The notes under the pieces are model-generated. The model saw nothing but the letters and a program-made list of their open reading frames with translations, had not been told where the DNA came from and did no database searches. This document shows positions 53,511 to 64,000 of a DNA stretch of 64,000 nt, piece after piece. Made by a program: the position numbers and the translations under genes. The stretch is from Acorus gramineus (lineage: Eukaryota; Streptophyta; Magnoliopsida; Acorales; Acoraceae), in NCBI GenBank assembly GCA_030737835.1, contig CM060855.1, positions 8,161,434-8,225,433 on the forward strand, in the 5' to 3' direction. Numbering within the stretch: position 1 is the first letter of the stretch; each line of letters opens with the position of its first letter.

Positions 53511-54643
53511 TGGGATCATCAATAATTGAGACGTCAATGGAAGTGGCGAGATGGGTGAGTTTGCACGTGCTATAATGTTCATACTCTCTAGTACTACAAT
53601 TAATACAAAGTAATTGGACCAATGGAAATAGTCTAGAAAACGAAATAATTAAAATAATAGGTAGTAGGAATAAATTTCAAAGATTTTGGAATCCCACAAA
53701 TTTAACGTATAAGTGTATTTTTCGTAGAGGATATCATGATTAGTTGTACTAACCATGTAAAATTTAGTCAAATTCCATCATCAAGCTCATTAAATAACTG
53801 AGTTTTCTATTATAGAAATAATTCGCAGGGTTCTCTCTCTTTTTTATATCATAATTGATTTTCATCAAGTGTGGCTGATTTCCTCAAAATAATAAACTAT
53901 TATGTTTGTTTAAACTTTTATATTTTGGTAATTAAATTCTGTATTTTGCTTTACTAAGGTTGTTCATTGAAACTGATTGAGTCAACAATATATGCATAGA
54001 CTTGTAACCTAAAGATAGAATCATGCATCTTGTTTATCACTAATTTATATTGAATTTTATTAAGTTTAATTTTGTTCTCTTTTGAAAATGGAGATGTGAG
54101 ATCTTGACATCCATATAGTACATTTTCTTTACCCATCTTTTTTTTTAATTCAAAATGTAACAAATAATAAATGCATTCATTTGTAAGCTATATCCATTTT
54201 GCTTTGAACAATGTTTCGTTGAAATGAGCATTTTATCTTGGCAAAGGATGGATGAGAATAAATCCAACACCATTGGCTTAAAAACACAATTTTTTTTTTT
54301 TTTTAAAAGAAAAGATATGTCTATAAGTTCCTCAAAAAAAAAAAAAATCAATTTTTTTAGATATACCTCGCGTGATGTTGTCACAGATGGCTAAAGAGCC
54401 ATGTATATTATTATGAGCGGAAAGAATTCAAGAACAATTATATGAATAATGATAATTATATGGTTTTCAAGATGAATGGATGAAGTAGGTTCCTAAATAA
54501 ACATAGTTGTTGTTTTCCCAAAACATGGTACTGTGTAGGGAAGAGGGAACATGGGGGAGGACCATGTGAGCCGCTCTTTATGGTGGTGGGTTCTCTGTTC
54601 TCTTCTCTCTCTGTGTGATCACACGTGCACGCACGTGAATTCA
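53511..54643. other. Spacer, no gene seen
   Basis: AT-rich sequence with T/A homopolymer runs at 54291-54304 and 54334-54347. No supported feature. Confidence 0.4.
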
Positions 54644-54856
54644 TAGGGTGTGTTAGCGTTTGTGATGGTAAGAAACTGTGTTTGCAATCGTACAACAAAA
54701 TAATTTTACTGTAGCAGCTTTCTACACACATATTTTAAGTAAATAATACTTAAAAAGTTGCGATTTCAAAAAACTGAGAAAGTGAGTTTCCTGCGGAATC
54801 AGTTTTAAAATCCAGCTTCATGCAGAATCAGTTTTGCAGTCGCGCAACCAAACGCA
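54644..54856. mobile_element. MITE family A, copy 4
   Basis: Left end AGGGTGTGTTAGCGTTTGTG and right end GCAGTCGCGCAACCAAACGC, with the core GGAATCAGTTTTAAAATCCA. It aligns along its whole length with copy 2 at 20915. Confidence 0.65.
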
Positions 54857-55441
54857 GTGAACCCAAGCATGTACGTCAACCGAGAGTCTGTTTTGCATGT
54901 TGCAGTCTCATATATCATGATAACGTAATATACTGCATTATCATAGTTTATGCGATTCTAATATCATAATTTGTATTTTAAATCTTCAATGAAAAAATAT
55001 ATAATGTTAAAATAAAAAAAAACTGGTGTGCGCCACATTTGGGATTGTACACATCATTCCCATGGTAATTTAGGTCCTATCAGTCGTTTTTTTTTTTTTT
55101 TGCATATCAAATGACTTGCAAAGATAAGTCGGTTTTTTTATGAAAATGACAGACATATGTTTTAATTTTATTCAAATCAAAACAAATATGTCTAAAATAG
55201 TAAAATAAATATACGAAGGGTCTGTCGAGAGGAGCTACAAACTTACTCCTTGATCATAATTTTGCCCCCAACTTACTCCTCTCGAGTGGAGCTAAAAAAA
55301 ACTTACTCTTTGATGCGTGGCTTGCAAAGATGGATCGTTACTAACATTAGAAAAGTTTATATCAATGTGGGTCCAATCACTGTGGACTATAAAGCCCACC
55401 AAACAAGTCCAATAAGCCGAACACCATTGAGAGTTTATACT
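54857..55441. other. Spacer with one palindromic AT-rich repeat
   Basis: GATAACGTAATATACTGCATTATC at 54918-54943 belongs to the dispersed palindromic repeat. Around 55220-55320 a CTTACTC...CTCGAG motif occurs more than once. No gene is seen. Confidence 0.4.
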
Positions 55442-55450
55442 TTATACATT

Positions 55451-55705
55451 GAAAAATGTCAGACTTGTCATTTTTCACCAACCAAAACTCAAATTACACA
55501 TATTTTTATTTTTATTTTTAAATAATAAATATTATCTAATGAGATATATACTTTAATAAAAAATGTATATCTTTTTTTAGTTTAATGAACCTATTTTTAG
55601 TAAGTGTAAGAAAATACTTAATGATGCTTATACTTCACTGGATTTCTAACGAGGTATATAAGAATATATTTTGGACTGTCAAAAAAATTGAGTGTAATGA
55701 CGCTC
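55451..55705 (-). mobile_element. Mutator-like MITE, copy 3
   Basis: This 255-bp copy is in reverse orientation to copies 1 and 2. It begins GAAAAATGTCAGACTTGTC and ends GAGTGTAATGACGCTC. Perfect 9-bp direct repeats TTATACATT flank it at 55442-55450 and 55706-55714. The interior retains ACACATATTTTTA, TTTTTAGTAAGTGTAAGAAA and CTTCACTGGATTTCTAACGA. Confidence 0.75.
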
Positions 55706-55714
55706 TTATACATT

Positions 55715-57127
55715 TGGTTAGTTTTGCAACAAAACCTAGAAGCGGTACCCCAGCCGTTTATACATTAGATAGTACAGTATACACTATTATGTATGAAATT
55801 AATAAAATTTTATTTTATTTTTTTCTAAAAAAAGCATTTGTGAATCTTAGTGTATACTTTGCTTTTTAGTAAGATGTTTACTTCAATAGGCGAGAGAGTG
55901 TATTTTTTAAAAAAAGAAAATTGGTGAGAATAACATATAGAGCTGCACAAAATACTGGACATATCATTTTCCCACACCATTTTCCCGTAGGCAATCCTGA
56001 TCTAAAATAAACATTTTATTATAAATTTGTATATGTTTCTATGATGTACAATCCATATTCATTATCTTGCACTATTTATCACAACAATGAAAATTTAATA
56101 ATTGTTGTATTTATTTTATATGATCTCTGAAAAAGAGGATAAATAATGAAATATTGATTTTAATTCCTTTTATCTCTCTAATATGTTGATTATTCAAATT
56201 AATGACCGTATTTATAAGTGTCAACTATCCAAAAAAATATTTGTATCCAGGCCAAAAATGAAGAAATGTAAATTTAAAAAGGGTTTTTTAGTTTTCAATC
56301 CCTGTAAACACATCTATTTAGGGATCAATCCCTCACTTCTTCATATTTTGGTTTTAATTCCTAGATTTAAAGGATATGTTCTTTTTTAGTCCCTCCCAAG
56401 CAAAACCAAATAATTTAGGGATAGGTCCATTCCTAGGGGCTAAAAAGGAACATATCCTTTAAATCTAGAGACTAAATTCAAAATATGAAAAATTGAGAGA
56501 TTGATCACTAAATCGTATGGTTTATGAGGACTTAAAAATAAAAATCCCTATTTTTTAAATATCATCTATATCCGATTGATTTAGCATTGAAACATGGATT
56601 CCAACGTGGATATCAATGTTTACCCACTGGATCTGAACCTGGTATTGTGAAATAGAAGCCCACCAAACGAGCCCATATAGCTGCACACCATTTTATTCCA
56701 GAAAATGGTAACCCCCATTGCAGCCTCATAGTCCATATCATAGCCCATATAGCTCTGCACACCATTTTTTAAATTATATATTATTCCTTTGAAATACATG
56801 CAGTTATATAAAATAAAGTATATATTGAGATACAGTGATATATATTTTTCACTTTTAAAAAATAAAAATTATGTTTACTCCATGTACTATAATAGAACGC
56901 CATATACTATATACTATGATAATAAAATCTATAATAATAGAACATCATATATTATGATAACGCAGTATATATCATGCTATCAAACGGAATGTGACAGAGA
57001 ACTAGCAAGAATGTCCAATCAATCTCAAGTTCTTCATGGAATGCAAGGCTATCAACACAACAAAATGTCACCCACCACGTATGCAAACATGAATGCATTG
57101 AATACACAAACAAACATCCCCACAGTT
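55715..57127. other. Spacer and 3' region of the Rab gene
   Basis: A hairpin around 56360-56480 pairs AATTCCTAGATTTAAAGGAT with ATCCTTTAAATCTAGAGACT. A palindromic AT-rich repeat copy occupies about 56740-56990. No gene is seen. Confidence 0.4.
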
Positions 57128-60100
57128 TTATCTCACACAACAACTCCTCTGCTTGGTGGCTGAGACCTCATCATCAATGTTCAGCTGTACTGCTTCCCCA
57201 CCCCTAGGTGTTGTTGCTTCAACCATCTTAGCTTCCAAGCTCTTCTGGCTAGTGACTCTATGAATCTGGGTGATCATCTCCAGGAAGGCCTCCTCCACAT
57301 TTGTGTTCTTCAGAGCTGATGTTTCCATGAAACATATGCCTTCCAGTTCTGCTAGCTCCCTGCCTTCCTCTTCAGCCACCTCCCTCGCCTCACTCAGGTC
57401 CGATTTGTTGCCAACTAGGGCGATCACCATGTCGGGATCCCCGAAATGTCGGAGCTCTTCCAACCACCTCGTTAGGCTCTCGAATGTCGATCGTCTCGTA
57501 ATGTCGTAGACTAGCATCGCCCCAAGAGCGCCTCGGTAGTATGCGCTTGTTATCGCTCTGAACCTACATCAATAAATTATACATAATACAAAAAAAACTC
57601 ACATGTTCAATCTTTCCAATTTAATTAATCTTACAAGATCTTAGGATTAGAATCACATGCCTCCTATTTTTAGTACTACTAAAATTTTGAAAAAGGACTT
57701 GTAAATGATCATCAAAAGTAAGTAAATACACCCTAAACATATAATTAAAATACAGTTAATCCAAGCTATTATTGCGACAAGTGGGGAGATTGTTTTTTAG
57801 AAACAATCACCCAAAACCACCACTCAAGTTCTCTCTCTTTTGATCTTTTTGTTTGGTTTCTCTCTGCCTGATCAGACACATTCAGATTTTCTGGATCTCT
57901 TCCAGATACAAAACCTCATGGGATGGAGAAGTAGTAATATCTATCTCTGTAGTTACAATTGCTAGGTAGTTTGTAGAGGATGTGACAACATCCTATAGAT
58001 CGGCATGCCTTCATGGGTGTATGATCCAATTAAAATGCAACATTAATATATAATTTCACATGGTGTATGTGCATGCTAGTGAATGTACATTGTGTTTTCA
58101 GGTGAGATTTCCAACGACAAATGTAGGCTGTGTTTGAAAACGAGTTTCGAGAGCTTTAAAAGATTCTACTTTTCAAGAATCTTGATTGATCAAACTCGTC
58201 CTTGATCACCCCTTGCGGTCTCAGTTTTGAAGAAACCCAAAATCAGTTATTTGGTTGTAAAAAATATATTTTCAGTAATCTAATAAAATTATGTTTATTG
58301 AAAAGTTATTTTCAAATTTTTGTTCTTTCAAATTCATCTCCAAACGCAACATTAACATTAAGGAAAAAGATACACATTGCCCACTTTATAGCCTCAATTG
58401 CAGTCCTTTTTTTTTTTTTATAAAATTAAATACTCATCGGCTGCGTGTATCAACACTCTAACATTATCAGTGTATTTGTGAACAGTTTTGGACGGATAGT
58501 GAAAGAAAGCGAAGAAATTTAAATAAAAAGCATAGGAAACGAATTCACTTTCTTTTAATCAATATTTACTCGTTTGCCTATAACAGAAAGTAACACTTTT
58601 TTTCTCTTATTCATTCCTATGAGGTGAGGATAAAATAAAAAAAATGAAGAAGAAAATCTCTCCTTTTGTTTGAGATATTAAAACTAGTTTAGAGTAGCCT
58701 AAAAGAAAGGATTAGTTAGTTTTTTTTTTTTTTTTTGTATGATAGTTTTTTCTTATTTTCGTTCTTTATTCAATGCACAAACATAATTATGCTTGTGTAG
58801 CTGTGCTCATTCCCATCCCGAACTTGGTGGTTAAACTCTACTGCGATGGCGATACTATAGGGGAGGTCATGCGGAAAAATAGCTCGACGCCAGGATGATA
58901 AAAAACTATGTGACAGGCTATTTAAAAAAAAGGGAAAATCCATACAACGCTATGAAATCTGACTGAAATTCATATAACACCCTGACTTTTCTTAAAATCC
59001 ATTTATCTCCCTGAAAATGTCTCGTAAATCCAAATAATCCCTTGAATAAAATTTTCGTTAATAAATGATGAATATTTTGCGAATATTTCATTTGGTTAAT
59101 CTTGACTAAAAACACAATATACTAAAAAAAACCATTACAATATGTTAAAAATGTGAAAAATTCTATAAAAATAACAATTTTACCTCTTTGGATATATTAT
59201 AAAACCCTATCCAGAGAGGTAAAATCGTTATTTATAGAAGATTTTTCACATTTTTAACATATTGTAGGATTTTTTAGTATATTGTGTTTTCTAACAAGGC
59301 TAACCAAATGTCGTATTCACAAAATATTCATCATTTGTAAACATAAATTTTATTCGGGGGGTTATTTGGATTTACTAGGTGTTTTCAGGGGTTATATGGA
59401 TTTTAAGAAAAGTCAGGGTGTTATATAGATTTTAGTCAATTTACAGAGGGTTATGTGGATTTTTCCCCAAAAAATTAGGCCTGTCAACGGGTCGGGTCCA
59501 AACCCGAACCCGACCCAACGCGACCCGATTACACATGGTCCGGACCCGACCCAATTTGGACCCGACCCGGTGGACCCAAACATATAAACGGGTCGGGTCT
59601 AGATCCACCCCGCCACGAGCTGTTGGACCCGAGACCCGATAGTTTTATTAGTATATGTTCATATATTACAAGATTATTAGTATTAGTTGATTCATAATTT
59701 TGTTTCTTATTTATCAAGTTATAAATATAAGTTTTAACTCATTTTTGTATCAATAAGTCCATAACCAAACCCATAAATCATAACCCATAATTAACCAAAT
59801 TCACCCATTGACAAGCCTTATTAATTTATTAGCTTTTGAATTTGTATAATTAATTGGTTTGTTGCATGATTTATGTTCATTATTTAGGTTAATATGTTAA
59901 TGTTTATTGTTTTAAATATTGTTTAGATTAATATGTAGTGTCTATTGTTTTGAACGTTTATTTTGTGACACAAATAACCATTAGCTCTCCCTTTTAGTTC
60001 ATTGTTATATTATTTAAATTTTTGTTTATTTTGAATGTTATATGTTAGAGTTTACTGTTTTAAATTGTATAAAAATATGTTCAAATATAATGTCAGGACA

Positions 60101-62484
60101 CCAATTTAGAAAGTTCAAAACTAATGTTTTATACAAAATTTTCAGAATGATAAAGCAAACAAATTCATGAGCTCTTCATATTTTTTATAAACTATATTCA
60201 GATCGGGTCAGACCGGGACCCGACCGGGTTCGACGGGTCCGACTCCACATTGGCGGGTCCTGGGTTAGACCCAGACCGGCCGGGTCTTGTCACGGGTTAG
60301 GTTCGGATCCACCCCAATCCAACACAAATATGACCCGTTGACAGGCCTAAACAAAATCATTCATTTTTTAGATGCATGTGTAAGTGTTTGTATGCATGAT
60401 ATTTTCTCATGCATGCATGCGCATACATGTAAGTCTATAAACAGTTTTACAGTGTATATTTACATTTTTAACACCAGAAATAGACAATATTGGTAGGGAT
60501 GGCAACGGGATGGCAACGAGATGGGTTGAGACGGGTTTTGTGAACCCTAAATCCAAACCAGCCCACAAGATCATATCCCAAACCCGTCTCAAACCCATGA
60601 CGGGTTTAGCATTTTCATCTCAAACCCGTCCCATTCAGGTTGGGTCGGGCCAAGACATGTAACATGTTTAAGAGAAAAATATAAAAACATATTTTTATGT
60701 AATATTTAATCTAAATTGAAATTTTAAATAAAAATAAATATTTATTAAAACAATCCCTACAAATAAGAAATAAAATAAGAAAAATAAACTTTCAATTTCC
60801 ATAACAAGCGACAAATATAATGTTTCAATTTTTTTTTTTGAATACCAAAAAACCACCCGGTGTATGTTTATATAATTTCAAATTTCAATTAGCATTTAAG
60901 TTTATTCATTCTTTTTTATATATATATTTTTTGGAAACACCACATGAAAAATATAAATTATGTAATTATTATAACAAATATTTAATCTTAATATTAATTA
61001 CAACAAAAACAAGTTGGGGGCGAGTTTTGTTAAGTAAACCCATTTTTCATCCCAAACCTATTGGGTTTTATTTTATCTATCTCAAACTCGTCATAAACCC
61101 AAACCCGACCTGTTCCAACTGGGTCGAATCGGGTATCCTATTGAACAATCCCACTGCCATCCCTAAATATTGGAGGGTGGAGTGAATTCCATAATTATCC
61201 AAATTCAAATAAAAATTAATAATACTTACTGAAGCGATTAGGTGTCTCCCAAACAAACACATTATAAAAAAAAGAAGGAATAATGAATGTCAAAGGTCTT
61301 GTTAAGAAAGACGAGAATAAATCATGTCAAAAGAAGCAAGTAGAATGATAGGGGGCTGACTCTTCCTATAGAATATTATACGCATTTAAATAATTAATAT
61401 AAATTAAAGATTACGAATCTCATATGATGGTCTTAAAGATCTAGTAGGTGAGGCTACATTACCTTTTTTTTTTTTTTGTAACCATACTATTCTCCATATG
61501 AAGAATGAAGTTACATAAAATGGTTATGCAACATTCACTTCATCATACTTTATATCTATATATATGAAGTCAAATAGAGTGGTTGTGCATTCACTTCATT
61601 TACTAATTGATCATAATCTATCATTATTTGGGTTCAACTCTAATTAAAATTGGATCCTTATAATTGAGGACGGACTCCTTTTTTATACTATAAATATTAG
61701 ATACAAACCTTAATAAGATGATTGATTCATTCTTTTCATATTCTAACAGACATAAATTGAATATTTATTTTCATATATAAATTATTCAATTTTATTATAA
61801 GCAATTGTACTTTGTTTTATAAATTATACATTACCACACAAAATTCACTCATTTAAAGAACGTGCACGTGCTAGACACTAGAGATGTTCTCTTGTCTTTC
61901 CATGACCCAATTCCTTTGAAGATCAAAATCTTTTCATTAAATCTTACCTTGATTTTTGACCACCTAACAAAAATTTTCAATCCAAACACTTCAAAAAATA
62001 AATAAATCAAACCATTGAATGAGAGGAAAATTGACTTATTTTTTTCCTAAACCTCCCCTACCTATTACTTCATTTTCATTATCTGTTTCTGATAAATAAA
62101 TAAAAAACAAAAATCGACCATCCATCATTTCACTTATAATTTGATTAAATCTCCATGTATCCCACCCATTCCCAAAATCAAACTCACATCAATTGAATTG
62201 ATCAAACAAAGTTCAAACAAAAGCTCTAAAAACCAAACTTCAAACAAGAAGAGAAGATTAAAGAGAAGCTAATCAAACCTTTCTTGGCCGGCGGTGTCCC
62301 ATATTTGTGCCTTGACTAGCTTGTCCCGGACTCTAACATTCCGGTAGGCGAATTCGACCCCGATCGTCGGCTTCGAGTCGAGCCTGAACTCCCCCCTCGA
62401 AAACCTCGACAGGAGGTTCGACTTCCCGACGCCGGAGTCTCCAATCAGGACCGCCTTGAACAGGTAATCACACTCATCATCCAT
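57128..62484 (-). CDS. Rab-type small GTPase, RABA6-like (Rab11 clade)
   Basis: Rab GTPases of the RABA/Rab11 clade direct vesicle traffic at the trans-Golgi and recycling endosome. Minus-strand exons are 62484-62279 and 57563-57128, giving 213 aa. The start is the ATG at 62484 ([20 protein letters not shown]). Present are the P-loop [11 protein letters not shown], switch [25 protein letters not shown] and [14 protein letters not shown]. The C-terminus SCCVR is a double-cysteine motif for geranylgeranylation. DECDYLFK, together with EFAYR where most RABA proteins have EFATR, points to the RABA6 group; that assignment is from memory. The single intron, after GQE-AG, is 4.7 kb. It contains a plastid rrn5 fragment, a fold-back element and two hAT-like elements. 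Both splice sites are GT-AG and phase closes. Confidence 0.95.
58128..58350. mobile_element. MITE in the Rab intron, GTTTGAAAACGAG type
   Basis: GGCTGTGTTTGAAAACGAG at the left is inverted as TCATCTCCAAACGCAAC at the right. The interior alternates TTTTCAAGAATC and GATTTTGGGT-like motifs. It resembles the element at 33722-33957. Confidence 0.4.
58460..58800. mobile_element. Degenerate MITE in the Rab intron
   Basis: GTGTATTTGTGAACAG on the left and ATGCACAAACATA on the right are weak inverted ends. The interior GTGAAAGAAAGCGAAG matches the element at 14957-15321. Confidence 0.35.
58811..58904 (+). pseudogene. rrn5: Plastid 5S rRNA (rrn5) fragment in the nucleus (NUPT)
   Basis: The segment contains CATCCCGAACTTGGTGGTTA, AACTCTACTGCG, GGGGAGGTC and GCGGAAAAATAGCTCGACGC followed by CAGGATG. 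This is the 3' three-quarters of chloroplast 5S rRNA, with a few bases (ATAAAAA) of the adjoining plastid sequence. The 5' end is missing and I count about four substitutions relative to the remembered plastid sequence, mostly C/G to T/A, as expected for methylated organelle insertions. It is inside the Rab intron, antisense to the gene, and not a nuclear 5S gene. Confidence 0.88.
58932..59468. mobile_element. Fold-back element, copy 2
   Basis: Two arms of about 260 bp are near-mirror images around 59200. GGGAAAATCCATACAACGC pairs with GGTTATGTGGATTTTTCCCC. TATAACACCCTGACTTTTC pairs with GAAAAGTCAGGGTGTTATA. GTTAAAAATGTGAAAAATT pairs with TTTTTCACATTTTTAACAT. Length is about 540 bp. Transcription through the Rab intron would give a long hairpin RNA. 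Confidence 0.8.
59476..60349. mobile_element. hAT-like element, TAGGCCTGT family copy 2
   Basis: Ends are TAGGCCTGTCAACGGGTCGG and CCCGTTGACAGGCCTA, perfect inverted repeats over about 16 bases. Flanking octamers CAAAAAAT and AACAAAAT agree at six of eight positions. Sub-terminal ACCCGACCC words are dense at both ends. The internal GTGACACAAATAACCATTAG is the inverse of the motif in the copy at 15687-16423. No transposase. Confidence 0.78.
60494..61165. mobile_element. hAT-like element, TAGGGATGGCAACGGG family
   Basis: Ends are TAGGGATGGCAACGGGATGG and CCCACTGCCATCCCTA. The 8-bp flanks AATATTGG are identical at 60486-60493 and 61166-61173, diagnostic of hAT insertion. Sub-terminal AAACCCGTC/GACGGGTTT repeats lie around an AT-rich middle. 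A truncated relative is at 52982. No transposase. Confidence 0.85.
61166..62278. other. Remainder of the Rab intron near exon 1
   Basis: AT-rich sequence without a further recognisable element. An A-rich stretch with ACAAAAGCTCTAAAAACC precedes the exon 1 donor. Confidence 0.4.
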
Positions 62485-63117
62485 CAAAGCTTAATTTGAT
62501 TTGAACAGAACTAATGAATGAATAAGATGTTGGTAGTTATTATGGGGGGACTACTAATATAGAAATTGTTAGTCCCACAAGGAAACTATTGATGCCTTCC
62601 AATTGGGAGGTTGTGACGACGATGATGACTATGAATTATGTGTGTTGAATTGGTTTTAGTTGGCTTTGTATATATGATATGATTTTATTATTATTTGGGG
62701 GTGGACCATGTCTTAGGAATTGTGTGGCTTGTTTGTTTTGTGACGTATTGGACCATTGGTTATCAGATTTTTTTATATAAATTCTCCTCCTGTTATGATT
62801 TTTGGGGAATTTGTCTGGTCCTTGTTTTGATTTTTTTATGACAAAAATGACATAGGGTTTTTTCAATTTTAAAATTGTGGAATTTAAAATATAGATGAGG
62901 TGGCTGCATTTATTTTGAAAACTAAGATACGACTTATTCTAAAAAATCTTAAAGATATGGATGAAATTTAAATTTTGAATTATATGCTAATAAGTTAGGA
63001 TTCTGAAATAATATTTAGATTTTGAATTGTATCTCAATTAAAACATGTTAAAATTTAAAATTTAAATTTTATTCCAATTTAAATGAATAACAATAAGATA
63101 AAATTTAAATTCCTAAG
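62485..63117. other. Upstream region of the Rab gene
   Basis: On the minus strand this is the leader and promoter. TATATA-containing sequence at about 62668-62680 could be a TATA box, about 190 bp from the ATG, but this is weak. No other gene is seen. Confidence 0.35.
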
Positions 63118-63515
63118 TCCTTGTTTGATTTGAGAATAAGGCCCGAAATGAATGAGAATTAGTGAGAATAGCCTCAAAATGAGTATTTTTAAGGTTGAAA
63201 TAAATGAAAATCTCTATGTCAGAATTAACCGGTATAAAATGATATATGAATTCTAGCCAACCCTTGAAATTAAATTATTATAGGTTATTCATTTGAAAAG
63301 AATATGTGGACCTGTTGTTAAATCAATTATTATCATTTTTTTATATTTTATAAATCTTTATCCATAACTTATTCACATTTTATCCAAACAATAAAAAGTC
63401 TATTATTACGTTTTCCAACGAGAATAATTAAAACACAATAAATTTTTTTTTATCATTATTTATATTAGAATAGTCATAAACCTCAGAATAACTTAATTAT
63501 ATATCCAAACGGTTT
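63118..63515. mobile_element. MITE family B, copy 2
   Basis: TCCTTGTTTGATTTGAGAAT at the left and ATATATCCAAACGG at the right are inverted. The interior (AGCCAACCCTTGAAATTA; TTCACATTTTATCCAAACAA) aligns with the copy at 21120-21567. Related but rearranged sequence continues at about 63620-63900. Beyond that nothing else is seen to the window end. Confidence 0.55.
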
Positions 63516-64000
63516 TGTAATTAAAAGAACATTTTTGTCCAGAGTTATATTTTGACAAATTGCCCATTATTTTAAGCGTTAGATAAATAAATAATATTGG
63601 TGTTAATTTGGATGGGATGTGACACTAACCTGGCTATGTATAGATTATTCAACCCAAACTACAGTGAATTTGGAATTTGGGATGGAAAAGCTGTTCGATG
63701 TCGGTTTAAAATAGAATATGGTGAAATAAGTATTAATAAATTTTAAAAATCCAATTTTTTTAAAATAAATATAAATAATTATATGAGAATAGGTGAGGAT
63801 GAATTGGTATTAGCATTCTAAATATAAATTGTGTTTTTATTTTTATTTTTTTATTCATAATTTATCATGCAAACAATAAAAGCTTTGTTATTTCACCAAC
63901 AGATTTGTCTATATATTCAAATACTAAATTGCAAGTCTTTCTCTTCCACTATCCGTATGAGCTTCTAAAGTAACTGCAAAATCGAAGTTGCATCTGAAAA

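Noticed and set aside
58801..58910. Functional nuclear 5S rRNA gene
   Set aside because: The sequence matches plastid rather than nuclear 5S, lacks the 5' part and carries several substitutions.

Overview
This is a window of nuclear DNA from a flowering plant. The evidence is the set of intron-bearing plant genes (beta-tubulin, group 3 sulfate transporter, RabA6-type GTPase, a receptor-like cytoplasmic kinase, a DPM1-type dolichol-phosphate mannosyltransferase), AT-rich introns and spacers, many small non-autonomous DNA transposons (MITEs), tRNA-derived SINE-like pieces, and a degraded chloroplast 5S rRNA fragment inside an intron. Several first exons are GC-rich while introns and spacers are very AT-rich. 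I cannot name the species or separate monocot from dicot or magnoliid with confidence. The genes look like unrelated housekeeping or signalling genes and nothing suggests a biosynthetic cluster.

Layout. 24-449 (-): first exon of a probable O-fucosyltransferase-family Golgi protein that runs off the left edge. 1.0-8.3 kb: repeat-rich spacer with a Tourist-like MITE, a hAT-like element with a Mutator-like MITE nested in it, a very short tRNA-derived retroposon with a perfect target duplication, and two tandem arrays. 8482-12186 (+): DPM1, eight exons, with an antisense LINE remnant in intron 6 and a tRNA-like SINE head in intron 7. 15687-16423: hAT-like element. 16653-17092 (+): COX6B-like gene carrying an in-frame stop and a frameshift, probably a pseudogene. 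17-22 kb: spacer with a recent 0.33-kb tandem duplication and several MITEs. 22463-25398 (+): intact beta-tubulin gene, three exons, 450 aa. 25.4-36.4 kb: long gene-poor stretch with a fold-back element, a Mutator-like element with long inverted ends, and a duplicated hairpin repeat. 36496-40995 (+): group 3 sulfate transporter, 13 exons, 654 aa, with one apparent GC-AG intron. 42525-45640 (-): receptor-like cytoplasmic kinase, six exons. 45.6-57.1 kb: repeat-rich spacer. 57128-62484 (-): RabA6-type small GTPase, two exons split by a 4.7-kb intron packed with a plastid rrn5 fragment, a fold-back element and two GC-rich hAT-like elements. 62.5-64 kb: the Rab promoter and another MITE.

Exon models were built by joining reading frames at splice sites. 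In all complete models the phases close and the lengths fit the families. Product names rest on recognised motifs and remembered family sequences; no database search was run. I found no convincing new biological system. The most informative items are the broken COX6B copy, the non-consensus GC-AG intron, the plastid insertion, the minimal tRNA retroposon, and the small transposon families whose boundaries are supported by target duplications.
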